This document shows positions 23,536 through 31,680 of a DNA stretch of 64,000 bases, one piece after another; within the stretch, counting starts at the first letter, position 1, and every line of letters begins with the position of its first letter. Location of the stretch: positions 124,001 through 188,000 of the forward strand of contig NZ_LIPV01000006.1 in NCBI RefSeq assembly GCF_001418255.1, read 5' to 3'. A program made the position numbers and the translations under genes. This stretch comes from Thiomonas bhubaneswarensis. Its GTDB lineage: Bacteria > Pseudomonadota > Gammaproteobacteria > Burkholderiales > Burkholderiaceae_C. The notes under the pieces are model-generated. The model was not told where the DNA came from. It worked only from the letters and a program-made list of their open reading frames with translations, and made no database searches.

Positions 23536-24384
23536 ATGAGAAACCGTACAAAAAAAGCTGCAATGCTGGCCGGTGTTGCTCTGCCTGCCATGATGTGGGC
23601 GGGTGCACTGACCCATCAGGCGCAGGCCGCCGAATCCGTTACCCAGGAAGGCAACGCCTATCTTGCCTTGATGAACGAAATGGGTGGCAACCCCGCTGAC
23701 TTCAATATCGATGACGGCAAGAAACTCTGGAAAGAGAAGCGCGGCCCCAAGAACGCCACGATGGAGCAATGCAACCTGGGCCTCGGCCCCGGCGTGCTCA
23801 AGGGCGCTTACGCTCAACTTCCCCGTTACTTTGCCGATACCGGCAAAGTGCAGGATCTCGAATCCCGTCTGATCACCTGCATGGAAACACTGCAGGGCTT
23901 CACCGAACAACAGGCCGAGCATGACGCCTTTGCCAAGGAAAGCGGAAACGCCACGCCACTGGTCAACATGGCCATGTACGTCGCGCACGAGTCCGATGGC
24001 ATGAAGATCGACATTCCGCAGAACACGCCTGAAGAAAAGCTGGCCTATGAAAACGGCAAGAAGCTGTTCTTCTACCGTGGCGGCCCGTTCAGCTTCTCCT
24101 GCGCCACCTGCCACTCGGAAAAGGGTAAGCGCATCAAGATCTCGGCCCTGCCGGATCTGGTTGACAGCGGCCCGAACGGTGCTCGTGTGTCGTATGCTAC
24201 TTGGCCGGCTTATCCGAACTCGCAGGGCGTCGCCCGTACGCTCGAATGGCGTATGTTGGCCTGCTTCCGCCAGCAACGCTTCCCCATGCCGAAGATGACG
24301 TCCAATGCCGTTATCGACCTGATTACCTACATGGGTGTGAATTCGAACGGCGCCACGCTGCACACGCCGTCGTTCAAGCGCTGA
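23536..24384 (+). CDS. soxA: L-cysteine S-thiosulfotransferase subunit SoxA
   Basis: SoxA and SoxX join thiosulfate to the SoxY cysteine. The 282-residue product has a Sec signal peptide (about 1-32). It has one CxxCH heme site, CATCH (C189, C192, H193), and the heme-ligating active-site cysteine C243 in RMLACFRQQRFP. The N-terminal domain keeps two isolated cysteines (MEQCN and LITCME) in place of a second heme site, so this is the monoheme form. An AGGAGA site precedes the ATG. The gene is 16 bases ahead of soxX. Confidence 0.95.
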   Translation: MRNRTKKAAMLAGVALPAMMWAGALTHQAQAAESVTQEGNAYLALMNEMGGNPADFNIDDGKKLWKEKRGPKNATMEQCNLGLGPGVLKGAYAQLPRYFADTGKVQDLESRLITCMETLQGFTEQQAEHDAFAKESGNATPLVNMAMYVAHESDGMKIDIPQNTPEEKLAYENGKKLFFYRGGPFSFSCATCHSEKGKRIKISALPDLVDSGPNGARVSYATWPAYPNSQGVARTLEWRMLACFRQQRFPMPKMTSNAVIDLITYMGVNSNGATLHTPSFKR

Positions 24385-24400
24385 GACCTGAGGAGACAAC

Positions 24401-25051
24401 ATGAAAAGAACCACTTTGTTCGTGCTCATGACGGCAGCGGCCGGCGTGCTGGGCGGCTGTGCTGGCATGAACCAATCCGCCTCCAGCGGTGGCGACCCCT
24501 TTGCGACCGCCTCTTTTCAGAGCATTCTGAAAAACGACTTCCAAGCGAAAGGTCAGGCCGGTCTGGATCGCCTGGTGCAGACCAAGCAGCAATACGAGTG
24601 CTCGAAGTACGAGTATCTGGGCAAGCCCATGCCTGAAGACATGCGCAAGAAGCTTGAATCCGAAGCGCTCGCGGGCATCGTCTATCCGAAAGACAACCAA
24701 TATCTGGGCGACTGGAAGGCTGGTCTGAAGATTGCCCAGGACGGTAAGGGCAAGCAGTGGAGTGACAATCCCGACAAGCCCAGCGGTGGCAACTGCCTGG
24801 CTTGCCATGAGATGGTCAAAAACGATCCGTCGCAAGGCAATATCGGCCCTTCGCTGGTCGATTACGGCAAGCTGCGTGGCAACAGTGAGGCGATCCTCAA
24901 ATACACCTGGGGCCGCATCTATGACTCTGCCGCCTTCAACGCCTGCAGCTGGATGCCCTCTTTCGGCGCGCACAAGATCCTCACCGAGCAACAGATGAAG
25001 GATGTCATGGCGCTGCTGATGGATCCGAAGTCGCCCGTCAACGCAAACTAA
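24401..25051 (+). CDS. soxX: Cytochrome SoxX, probable lipoprotein
   Basis: The 216-residue monoheme cytochrome partner of SoxA. The heme site is CLACH (C132, C135, H136) and the Met-ligand region is SWMPSFG near residue 188. The N-terminus has a lipobox, LGGC with C20 followed by Ala. This predicts lipid anchoring rather than a free periplasmic protein, and Ala at +2 would favour the outer membrane (inference). Additional cysteines occur in QYECSKYEY and FNACSWMP. It is longer than many soluble SoxX proteins. TGAGGAG precedes the ATG. Confidence 0.93.
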   Translation: MKRTTLFVLMTAAAGVLGGCAGMNQSASSGGDPFATASFQSILKNDFQAKGQAGLDRLVQTKQQYECSKYEYLGKPMPEDMRKKLESEALAGIVYPKDNQYLGDWKAGLKIAQDGKGKQWSDNPDKPSGGNCLACHEMVKNDPSQGNIGPSLVDYGKLRGNSEAILKYTWGRIYDSAAFNACSWMPSFGAHKILTEQQMKDVMALLMDPKSPVNAN

Positions 25052-25078
25052 CAATAAAAAAGCTCCAATTTGAGTGGC

Positions 25079-25120
25079 GCCCGCCTGATCGCTATGGATT
25101 TGGCGGGCTTTTTATTTTTT
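25079..25120 (+). terminator. Terminator or attenuator between soxX and soxB
   Basis: A 7-bp stem, GCCCGCC (25079-25085) with GGCGGGC (25102-25108), is followed by a long T-rich run. Only 84 bp separate soxX and soxB, and no clear promoter for soxB is seen in them, so partial termination would lower soxB relative to the upstream genes. Confidence 0.75.
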
Positions 25121-25135
25121 GATGAGGATATTTGA

Positions 25136-26875
25136 ATGAGCCTGACCCGTCGTGAATTTATGGGTGTGCTTGCAGCTGCAGCAGCCACTGGTTTCCCCAT
25201 GACCCGTGAAGCGACCGCTGCCGAGGTCAAGAATCTGTACAACCCGCCGAAGACCGGCAATGTGCACTTCCTGCACATGACGGATAGTCATGCTCATTTG
25301 CGCCCCGTGTATTTCCGTGAGCCCAATGTCAACATCGGCATCGGCACCATGGAGGGGCATCTGCCTCACCTCGTCGGTACCAACTATCTGAAGCGTGTCG
25401 GGTTCAAGCCCAATACTCGCGAGTCTTACGGCTTCACCTATCTCGATTTCGTGCGTGCGGCCAAGCAGTACGGCAAGATGGGCGGCTACGCTCACATCGC
25501 CACGCTGGTCAAGCAGCTCAAGGCCTCGCGCCCTGGTGCCCTGCTGCTCGATGGCGGCGATACCTGGCAGGGCACAGCGCTGTCGCTGTGGACCAAGGGC
25601 CAGGACATGGTCGACGCCCAGCTCAAGCTCGGGGTCGATGTGATGACCGCGCACTGGGAGTTCACCTACGGCCAGGACCGCGTCAAGGAAATCGTCAACA
25701 AGGACTTCAAGGGCAAGATCGACTTCGTCGCCCAGAACGTCAAGACTGCCGATTTCGGCGATCCGGTGTTCCCCAACTATGTGATGAAGCAGATGAACGG
25801 CGTGCAGGTCGCCATCATCGGCCAGGCCTTCCCCTACACCCCGATAGCCAACCCCGGTTATCTGATTCCCGACTGGACTTTCGGCATTGACACCGATCAC
25901 ATGCAGAAGGTGGTCAAGGAAGTCAAGCAGAAGGGTGCGCAGCTGGTCGTGGTCATCTCGCACAACGGCATGGACGTCGACCGCAAGATGGCCAGCCTGG
26001 TCGAAGGCATCGACTGCATCTTCGGCGGCCACACGCATGACGGCGAGGCCGTCGCTGTCGAAATCCGCCGTCCTTCGGGCGGCATGACGCTGGTGACGAA
26101 CGCCGGTTCACATGGCAAGTTCATGGGCGTGATGGACTTCGATGTCCAAGGCGGCAAGATGGTGGGCTACAAGTACCGCCTGCTGCCGGTGTTCTCCGAA
26201 CTGCTGCCCGCCGATCCGGAAATGGAGGCGCTGATCAACAAACTGCGCGCCCCCTATGAGAGCAAGCTCACTGAAGTGCTGGCGCACACTGAAGGCTTGC
26301 TCTACCGCCGCGGCAACTTCAACGGCACCTGGGATCAACTCGTCGTCGATGCGATGCTGGCTGTGCGCGGAGGCGACTTGGCCTTCTCGCCGGGCTTCCG
26401 CTGGGGCGGCAGCCTGTTGCCGAACTCGCCGATCACCCGCGAGGACATGATGACCCAACTCGCCATCACCTATCCGTACTGCACCCTCTCCGAAATGACT
26501 GGCGAGACGGTCAAGAACGTGATGGAAGACGTGTGCGACAACCTGTTCAACCCTGATCCTTACTACCAGCAGGGCGGCGACATGGTGCGCCTTGGCGCGC
26601 TCGAGTACAGTTGCGCGCCCAAGGAGAAGATCGGCAACCGCATTCAAGACATGCGTCTGGGCGGCAAGCCCATCGATCCGAAAAAGACCTACAAGGTCGC
26701 GGGTTGGGCACCTGTGCAGCAGGCCAGCGCCACGCCCGAAAATCCACCGATCTGGGATATCGTCGAGGAGTATCTGAAGCACCAGAAGGTCATCAAGCCC
26801 TTGAAGGTCAATGAGCCCAAGCTCATCGGCGTGAAGGGCAACCCGGGTCTTGCGAACTACAACAAGATGTTCTGA
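25136..26875 (+). CDS. soxB: Thiosulfohydrolase SoxB
   Basis: SoxB hydrolyses the sulfonate from SoxY-bound cysteine S-thiosulfonate, releasing sulfate. The 579-residue product starts with a twin-arginine-type signal (TRREFMGVLAAAAATG, cleavage near 29). The two-metal (manganese) site is spread over HMTDSHAHL, DGGDTWQG, VVISHNGMD and GGHTHD. TAHWEFTYG replaces the asparagine-histidine motif of 5'-nucleotidases and is characteristic of SoxB. A GATGAGGA site lies before the ATG. It is the last gene of the cluster and is followed by a strong terminator. Confidence 0.97.
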   Translation: MSLTRREFMGVLAAAAATGFPMTREATAAEVKNLYNPPKTGNVHFLHMTDSHAHLRPVYFREPNVNIGIGTMEGHLPHLVGTNYLKRVGFKPNTRESYGFTYLDFVRAAKQYGKMGGYAHIATLVKQLKASRPGALLLDGGDTWQGTALSLWTKGQDMVDAQLKLGVDVMTAHWEFTYGQDRVKEIVNKDFKGKIDFVAQNVKTADFGDPVFPNYVMKQMNGVQVAIIGQAFPYTPIANPGYLIPDWTFGIDTDHMQKVVKEVKQKGAQLVVVISHNGMDVDRKMASLVEGIDCIFGGHTHDGEAVAVEIRRPSGGMTLVTNAGSHGKFMGVMDFDVQGGKMVGYKYRLLPVFSELLPADPEMEALINKLRAPYESKLTEVLAHTEGLLYRRGNFNGTWDQLVVDAMLAVRGGDLAFSPGFRWGGSLLPNSPITREDMMTQLAITYPYCTLSEMTGETVKNVMEDVCDNLFNPDPYYQQGGDMVRLGALEYSCAPKEKIGNRIQDMRLGGKPIDPKKTYKVAGWAPVQQASATPENPPIWDIVEEYLKHQKVIKPLKVNEPKLIGVKGNPGLANYNKMF

Positions 26876-26897
26876 TCGCTGACCTGCTTCAGCTACG

Positions 26898-26930
26898 CGG
26901 CCCACATTCCGAATGTGGGCCGTTTGCTTT
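26898..26930 (+). terminator. Terminator after soxB
   Basis: CGGCCCACATT (26898-26908) pairs with its exact complement (26912-26922) across a 3-base loop and is followed by TTTGCTTTG. Confidence 0.88.
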
Positions 26931-27040
26931 GTTCCTGCCGTATGCGCAGGCCCTCTAGCTGTTTTTCAACGAGTCTTGACAAGACCCCAGCTTCTCGATT
27001 CAATCATTTGAGTTCAAAAACTCTATCCAAGTTTTTGATC

Positions 27041-27069
27041 TTGCTTGTTTTTAAGGCCTTTGTTAGGCT
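27041..27069 (+). promoter_or_regulatory. Promoter of the PBP7-like gene
   Basis: TTGCTT at 27041-27046 and TAGGCT at 27064-27069 lie 17 bp apart in an AT-rich stretch, predicting a start near 27076 and a leader of about 28 bases. Confidence 0.5.
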
Positions 27070-27103
27070 AGTCACATTCTTTTCATCTTGCCCCGCTGGT
27101 GCC

Positions 27104-28447
27104 ATGCAGTTGCCTCATTCTCGCGTTGTGTCGTTCCGGTCGGGTCTGCTGCTCGCTGCGCTGTTTGCATTCCTGATGTCGGCGCTGCCCACGATGGCGG
27201 CAACGAATACCGAGGCGGCGCGTTCGGTGAAGAGCATCGATGCGAAGAAGCAGTCGGCGCAGCAGTCCCGTCAAAGTCAGCGCGCTCGCATCAACTCCGA
27301 GGCGAGTGTCGAGCGCAAGACGGTCGACAAGCAGGCCCGCCCACAGCGCAGGGCCATGCAGCAGGCCAAGCGCCGAGGCGTCGCAACAAAGGTCGCGGCC
27401 GAGAAGCGAACCTCCACGGTGCGGCGCGACAAGACTCCCCGAGTGGTGCGGCGAGTGGAGGCGACCCGGACCGCGGCAAGGCGTCCGGATCCGCAAATGC
27501 TGAAGACGGCACTCGTCTCTGGTGCCGCTTCTTCAGTGGTGCGCGCAACGGATAAGCTGCAGGTTTCTGCCGCGTCGACGGCAAGCAACGATGATCCGCT
27601 GGCACTTCGATCGGGTTCCGCCCTTGTCGTCGACGAGGGAACGGATCGGGTGCTCCTCAGCAAAAATGCCGATACCGCCCGTCCGATCGCCTCGCTGACC
27701 AAGTTGATGACGGCCGCGGTCATTCTCGACGCGCATCAGCCCATGGATCAGGTCATCGAAATCACGGATGCCGATATCGACACCCTGAAATGGAGTTCCT
27801 CGCGTTTGCGCCCCGGCACCAAGCTCACGCGCGAAGAGTTGCTCAAACTGGCGCTCATGTCCTCCGAGAATCGCGCCGCGCATGCACTGGCCCGCAATTA
27901 TCCGGGCGGTCTGGCGGCCTTCATTCCGGCGATGAACGCCAAGGCGCGTGCGCTTGGGATGAACTCCACGCGCTATGTGGAACCAACGGGCCTGTCACCG
28001 GAAAACGAGTCGACCGCGCATGACCTCGCTTTGCTGGTCAAGGCGGCTTATCACTACCCCCTGATCCGCGAGTTCTCCACGCATCCCGAGAGCGAGGTCG
28101 ATGTGGGGCAGCGAACCTTGCAGTTCCGCAACACGGATCATCTGGTGTTCAATCGCGGATGGGACATCCTGATGCAGAAGACCGGTTACATCAACGAGGC
28201 CGGCCATTGCCTCGTGCTTCAGACCAAGTTCGAAGGACGGCGCGTGATCGTGGTGTTGCTCGATGCCTGGGGCAAGTACTCGCACTTCGGCGATGCCCAG
28301 CGCATTCGCAACTGGCTCGAGGCCAAGGGCTTTGACGGCCTGCGCGATCCATTGGCCAGCGCCGGTGTGGATCGCGGTGTGGGCCATCCGACTCTGGTGC
28401 GTACCGCCTACATTGAGAAGGTCTCGCCTGCCCGTATGGGTGAGTGA
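27104..28447 (+). CDS. pbpG: D-alanyl-D-alanine endopeptidase, PBP7-like
   Basis: A 447-residue periplasmic serine peptidase of the S11 family that cuts crosslinks in peptidoglycan. The signal peptide spans 1-32. The catalytic domain from about 165 has S197-L-T-K200, S254-E-N256 and K359-T-G361, so all three active-site motifs are intact. Between signal and catalytic domain lies an unusual segment (about 35-135) very rich in Arg, Lys, Gln and Ala, probably disordered. PBP7 proteins are normally near 310 residues, so this one is about 100 longer. The ATG at 27104 is chosen because it starts the signal peptide; no ribosome binding site is evident. Confidence 0.88.
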   Translation: MQLPHSRVVSFRSGLLLAALFAFLMSALPTMAATNTEAARSVKSIDAKKQSAQQSRQSQRARINSEASVERKTVDKQARPQRRAMQQAKRRGVATKVAAEKRTSTVRRDKTPRVVRRVEATRTAARRPDPQMLKTALVSGAASSVVRATDKLQVSAASTASNDDPLALRSGSALVVDEGTDRVLLSKNADTARPIASLTKLMTAAVILDAHQPMDQVIEITDADIDTLKWSSSRLRPGTKLTREELLKLALMSSENRAAHALARNYPGGLAAFIPAMNAKARALGMNSTRYVEPTGLSPENESTAHDLALLVKAAYHYPLIREFSTHPESEVDVGQRTLQFRNTDHLVFNRGWDILMQKTGYINEAGHCLVLQTKFEGRRVIVVLLDAWGKYSHFGDAQRIRNWLEAKGFDGLRDPLASAGVDRGVGHPTLVRTAYIEKVSPARMGE

Positions 28448-28531
28448 GCCTGATGCGGTAGGTTCAGCCCAGATTGTTCATTAGGCGCGAGCAGGGCGAC
28501 GCACCGTTCAACGACGAAAGCCCACCTGGCC

Positions 28532-29341
28532 TCATTTGCGCCGCGCTCCCTTGTAGCCCAGCGATGCGGAAATGCGTTGCGCGGTCAGTTGAACTTTCTC
28601 CAGCCAGTCTTCCATCAGACGGTCGGCAGGGGCGGAAAGTGAAAGACCCGCCACCAGATCGCCCGCGTCGTCGTAGATGCCGGCGGCCATGCATCGCACC
28701 CCCAGTTCGAGTTCTTCGTTGTCGCGTGCAAACCCGTCGACGCGGACTTTTCCCAGCTCGCGCTCCAACTGCTGCGGTTGCGTGATGCTGTTGCGCGTCT
28801 GACCAGCAAGTCCGGTGCGCAGAACGTAGGCCTTGACGCGAGCCGCGTCGTCCGCCGCCAGGAAGAGCTTACCCACGGAGGTCAGGTGCAAGGGCGCGCG
28901 GCCACCGACGGAGCGGATCACCTGCATGCCCGACTGCTCGCTGAACGTGCGCTCGATATAGACGATTTCGTCGCCTTGCCGCACACTCAGGTTGACGGGT
29001 TGATGCGTCAGCCGGTGAAGTTCGCGCATGGGCCCGAGCGCCGCATCGCGCACGCTCAGGCGGGCCTTGACCAGATTGCCGTACTCGAGCAGGCGCATGC
29101 CCAGGCGGTAGGTGCCGGCATCGACCCGCTCGACCATGCGGCCGACGACCAGATCGTTGAGGATGCGATGCGCGGTGGAGGGGTGCAGGCCGGTTGCGGC
29201 GCCGATGTCCTTGAGCTGCATCGGATCGGGGTTCTGCGCCAGCACATCCAGCAGCGCAAAAGCGCGTCCCAGCACCTGAATGGCGGGCTCTGCGGTCGAT
29301 GCGGGCGGATCTGGCTTGCGGGAGTGGGAAGAATGCTGCAT
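28532..29341 (-). CDS. IclR-family transcription regulator
   Basis: A 269-residue regulator. The N-terminal winged helix spans about 22-85 (LGRAFALLDVLAQNPDPMQLKDIGAATGL, then HPSTAHRILNDLV). The C-terminal effector domain covers about 95-260 (PVNLSVRQGDEIVYIER, APLHLTSVGKLFLA, GVRCMAAGIYD). It diverges from lldE-lldF, so control of lactate utilisation is likely, although GntR or LysR types are more usual for that pathway. Two direct repeats in the shared intergenic region are candidate binding sites. The effector is unknown. Confidence 0.88.
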   Translation of the reverse strand: MQHSSHSRKPDPPASTAEPAIQVLGRAFALLDVLAQNPDPMQLKDIGAATGLHPSTAHRILNDLVVGRMVERVDAGTYRLGMRLLEYGNLVKARLSVRDAALGPMRELHRLTHQPVNLSVRQGDEIVYIERTFSEQSGMQVIRSVGGRAPLHLTSVGKLFLAADDAARVKAYVLRTGLAGQTRNSITQPQQLERELGKVRVDGFARDNEELELGVRCMAAGIYDDAGDLVAGLSLSAPADRLMEDWLEKVQLTAQRISASLGYKGARRK

Positions 29342-29352
29342 TGCAAAAATTT

Positions 29353-29387
29353 TATATCTTGGAATGAGCTTTTGTATATCGGAATGA
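29353..29387. promoter_or_regulatory. Direct repeats between iclR-type gene and lldE
   Basis: TATATC-TT-GGAATGA (29353-29367) recurs as TATATC-GGAATGA (29375-29387). The GGAATGA parts are exactly 20 bp apart, two helical turns. Minus-strand TATAAA and TATACA boxes that could serve as the regulator promoter overlap the repeats. Confidence 0.5.
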
Positions 29388-29512
29388 CGGGGATGGCAAT
29401 GGCTTCTTCTGCCCCCCTCGGAGCCTGTCGGGCTTGAGGATCACGACCCAAGCACGACTGGCTCCTAACAGAGTGTCAACCCGCCGAAAGTTCGTCGATC
29501 GATAATGCGCCC

Positions 29513-30244
29513 ATGAAAAAACGTGTGGGTCTGTTCATTACCTGTCTTGCCGATGTCATGCGACCCGGCATTCCCATGGCGGCCGTGGAACTGTTGGAGG
29601 CGACACACTTCGAAGTGCACGTGCCCATGTCGCAGACCTGCTGCGGCCAACCGGCCTACAACTCGGGTGATCGTCGCACCACCCTGGCGCTGGCCGAAAA
29701 GTTTCTCGATGAATTCGAGGCCTTCGACTACGTGGTCGCGCCATCGGGCTCGTGCATGGGCACCATCAAGACTCACTATCCCGATGTGCTCAAGGATCAG
29801 CCCGATCTGCTGCGCCGTTTCGCGGCCCTGCAGCCCCGGCTGTTCGAGCTGACCGATTTTCTGGTTCGTGTGGCCAAGGTGGCCGAGGTGCCCGGTCGCT
29901 TCGAAGGCGAAGTGACCTATCACGACTCTTGCTCGGGTCTGCGCGAGTTGGGCATCAAGCAGCAGCCGCGGCAGCTGTTGGCGCTCGTGCCCGGCCTGAG
30001 CCTGAAGGAAATGGAGCAATGCGAACAATGCTGCGGGTTCGGCGGCACCTTCGCGGTCAAATACGGCAATATTTCAGCGGCCATCGCAGATGACAAGTGC
30101 GCCAACATCAAGGCCACCGGGGCGCAAGCCGTGGTTCTGGGCGATCTGGGCTGCATGATGCAGATCGAGGGGCGCTTGCGTCGGCAGGGAGACAACACGA
30201 CGCAGGTGCTGCACATCGCCGAAGTCCTCACGGGAAAGCGCTGA
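29513..30244 (+). CDS. lldE: Lactate utilisation Fe-S oxidoreductase subunit LldE/LutA
   Basis: A 243-residue cytoplasmic protein with two cysteine-rich CCG domains. The first has QTCCGQPAYNSGD (near residue 43), and the second has YHDSCSGLRELGI and CEQCCGFGGTFA. It belongs to the LutA/LldE family, which with LutB and LutC oxidises L-lactate to pyruvate. A GATAAT box ends 6 bases before the ATG and no ribosome binding site is visible. Either the transcript is nearly leaderless or the promoter is elsewhere. It is followed after 2 bases by lldF. Confidence 0.88.
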   Translation: MKKRVGLFITCLADVMRPGIPMAAVELLEATHFEVHVPMSQTCCGQPAYNSGDRRTTLALAEKFLDEFEAFDYVVAPSGSCMGTIKTHYPDVLKDQPDLLRRFAALQPRLFELTDFLVRVAKVAEVPGRFEGEVTYHDSCSGLRELGIKQQPRQLLALVPGLSLKEMEQCEQCCGFGGTFAVKYGNISAAIADDKCANIKATGAQAVVLGDLGCMMQIEGRLRRQGDNTTQVLHIAEVLTGKR

Positions 30245-30246
30245 CC

Positions 30247-31668
30247 ATGGAATCACAGACTCTGCACTTCAAAGCGCGCGCAGGCCAGAAACTGGCCGAT
30301 CAGCGTCTGCAGCAAAATCTCAAGAAGCTCTCGACCAAGTTCGTGACCGGCCGGGCGGCTGCGATCGCCGCGCTCGACGGCTTCGAGCAGATACGGGACG
30401 CCGCGGTCAAACGCCGCAATGTCGCCCTGAACACCCTAGATGTCTGGCTGGAGCGTTTCGAAGCCGAGGCCAAGCGCCGGGGTACCACCGTGCTCTGGGC
30501 GCAGACTCCGCAGGAGGCCGCCGATCTGGTGGTGAGAATCGCGCGCAACCACGGTTGCACACAGGCGATCAAGACCAAGTCCATGGTGTCGGAAGAAATG
30601 GGCCTGAACGCAGCGCTCGAGACGGCCGGGGTGCAGGTGACGGAGACCGATCTGGGCGAATACATCCTGCAGATCAACGGCAACGAGCCGCCGTCCCACA
30701 TCATCGCGCCCGTGGTGCACAAGGACAAAGAGGAAATCGCCGATCTGTTCGCGCGCACCCACCACACGGCGCGCAAGACCGATATTCCCGAGATGACGCG
30801 TGAGGCGCGCGAGGTGCTGCGGGCGAAGTTTTTGTCGGCCGACATGGGCATCACCGGCGGCAATTTCGTCGTGGCCGAGACCGGCTCCGTCGCCCTCGTG
30901 ACGAATGAAGGCAACGAAGGTATGTGCACCATCTTGCCCCGGGTGCATGTGGCGGTGACGGGTGTGGAGAAGGTGTTGCCCACACTTGAAGATCTGGCCG
31001 CGGTGATGCGTCTGCTGCCCCGTTCGGCCACGGGCCAGACCATCAGCAACTACTTTTCCGTCCTGACCGGGCCGCGCCGCGAGGGCGACCGCGACGGCCC
31101 GGAGCATATGTACGTGGTGCTGCTCGATGGCGGGCGTACCAGTCTGGTGGGCGGCGCATTTGCCGAGATGCTGCGCTGTATTCGATGCGGCGCCTGCATG
31201 AACCATTGCCCCGTGTATCAGAAGATCGGCGGCCATACCTACGGCTGGGTCTACCCGGGCCCGATGGGTTCGGTGCTGACGCCGAGTTACCAAGGCATCG
31301 AGAGCACGCAGGACTTGCCGCAGGCCGCCACGCTATGCGGGCAGTGCCAGGTCGTGTGCCCGATGAAAATTCCCCTGCCCGATCTGCTGCGCAAAATGCG
31401 CGAGCAACAGTTCGAACGCGACCTGCGCCCGGGCATGGAACGCTGGGCCTTGCGCCTGTGGAGCTATGCCGCCCGCCATCCCTGGCTTTACCGGCCGGGA
31501 GCGAGGCTGGCCTCGCGGTTTCTGCGCTTGCTGGGTGGGGAGCGCGGGCGCGTGCATCATCTCGCGGGTGCCGCGGGCTGGACGTCTTATCGCGATCTGC
31601 CCACGCCGTCTCAGGCGACGTTCAAGCAGCAATTCGCGCAACGTGCCAAGGACAGAAATCCGGTGTAA
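30247..31668 (+). CDS. lldF: Lactate utilisation iron-sulfur protein LldF/LutB
   Basis: The 473-residue product combines a LUD domain (about 65-300; GITGGNFVVAETGSVALVTNEGN is a hallmark) with a ferredoxin-like part. The latter carries two [4Fe-4S] motifs: CIRCGACMNHCPVYQ near 312 and CGQCQVVCPMKIPL near 363. It acts with LldE in L-lactate oxidation at the membrane or in the cytoplasm. The ATG at 30247 is placed 2 bases after the lldE stop. The expected third gene, lutC/lldG, does not follow; the next gene is convergent and only 12 bases away. Confidence 0.9.
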   Translation: MESQTLHFKARAGQKLADQRLQQNLKKLSTKFVTGRAAAIAALDGFEQIRDAAVKRRNVALNTLDVWLERFEAEAKRRGTTVLWAQTPQEAADLVVRIARNHGCTQAIKTKSMVSEEMGLNAALETAGVQVTETDLGEYILQINGNEPPSHIIAPVVHKDKEEIADLFARTHHTARKTDIPEMTREAREVLRAKFLSADMGITGGNFVVAETGSVALVTNEGNEGMCTILPRVHVAVTGVEKVLPTLEDLAAVMRLLPRSATGQTISNYFSVLTGPRREGDRDGPEHMYVVLLDGGRTSLVGGAFAEMLRCIRCGACMNHCPVYQKIGGHTYGWVYPGPMGSVLTPSYQGIESTQDLPQAATLCGQCQVVCPMKIPLPDLLRKMREQQFERDLRPGMERWALRLWSYAARHPWLYRPGARLASRFLRLLGGERGRVHHLAGAAGWTSYRDLPTPSQATFKQQFAQRAKDRNPV

Positions 31669-31680
31669 TCGCCGGGTGCA

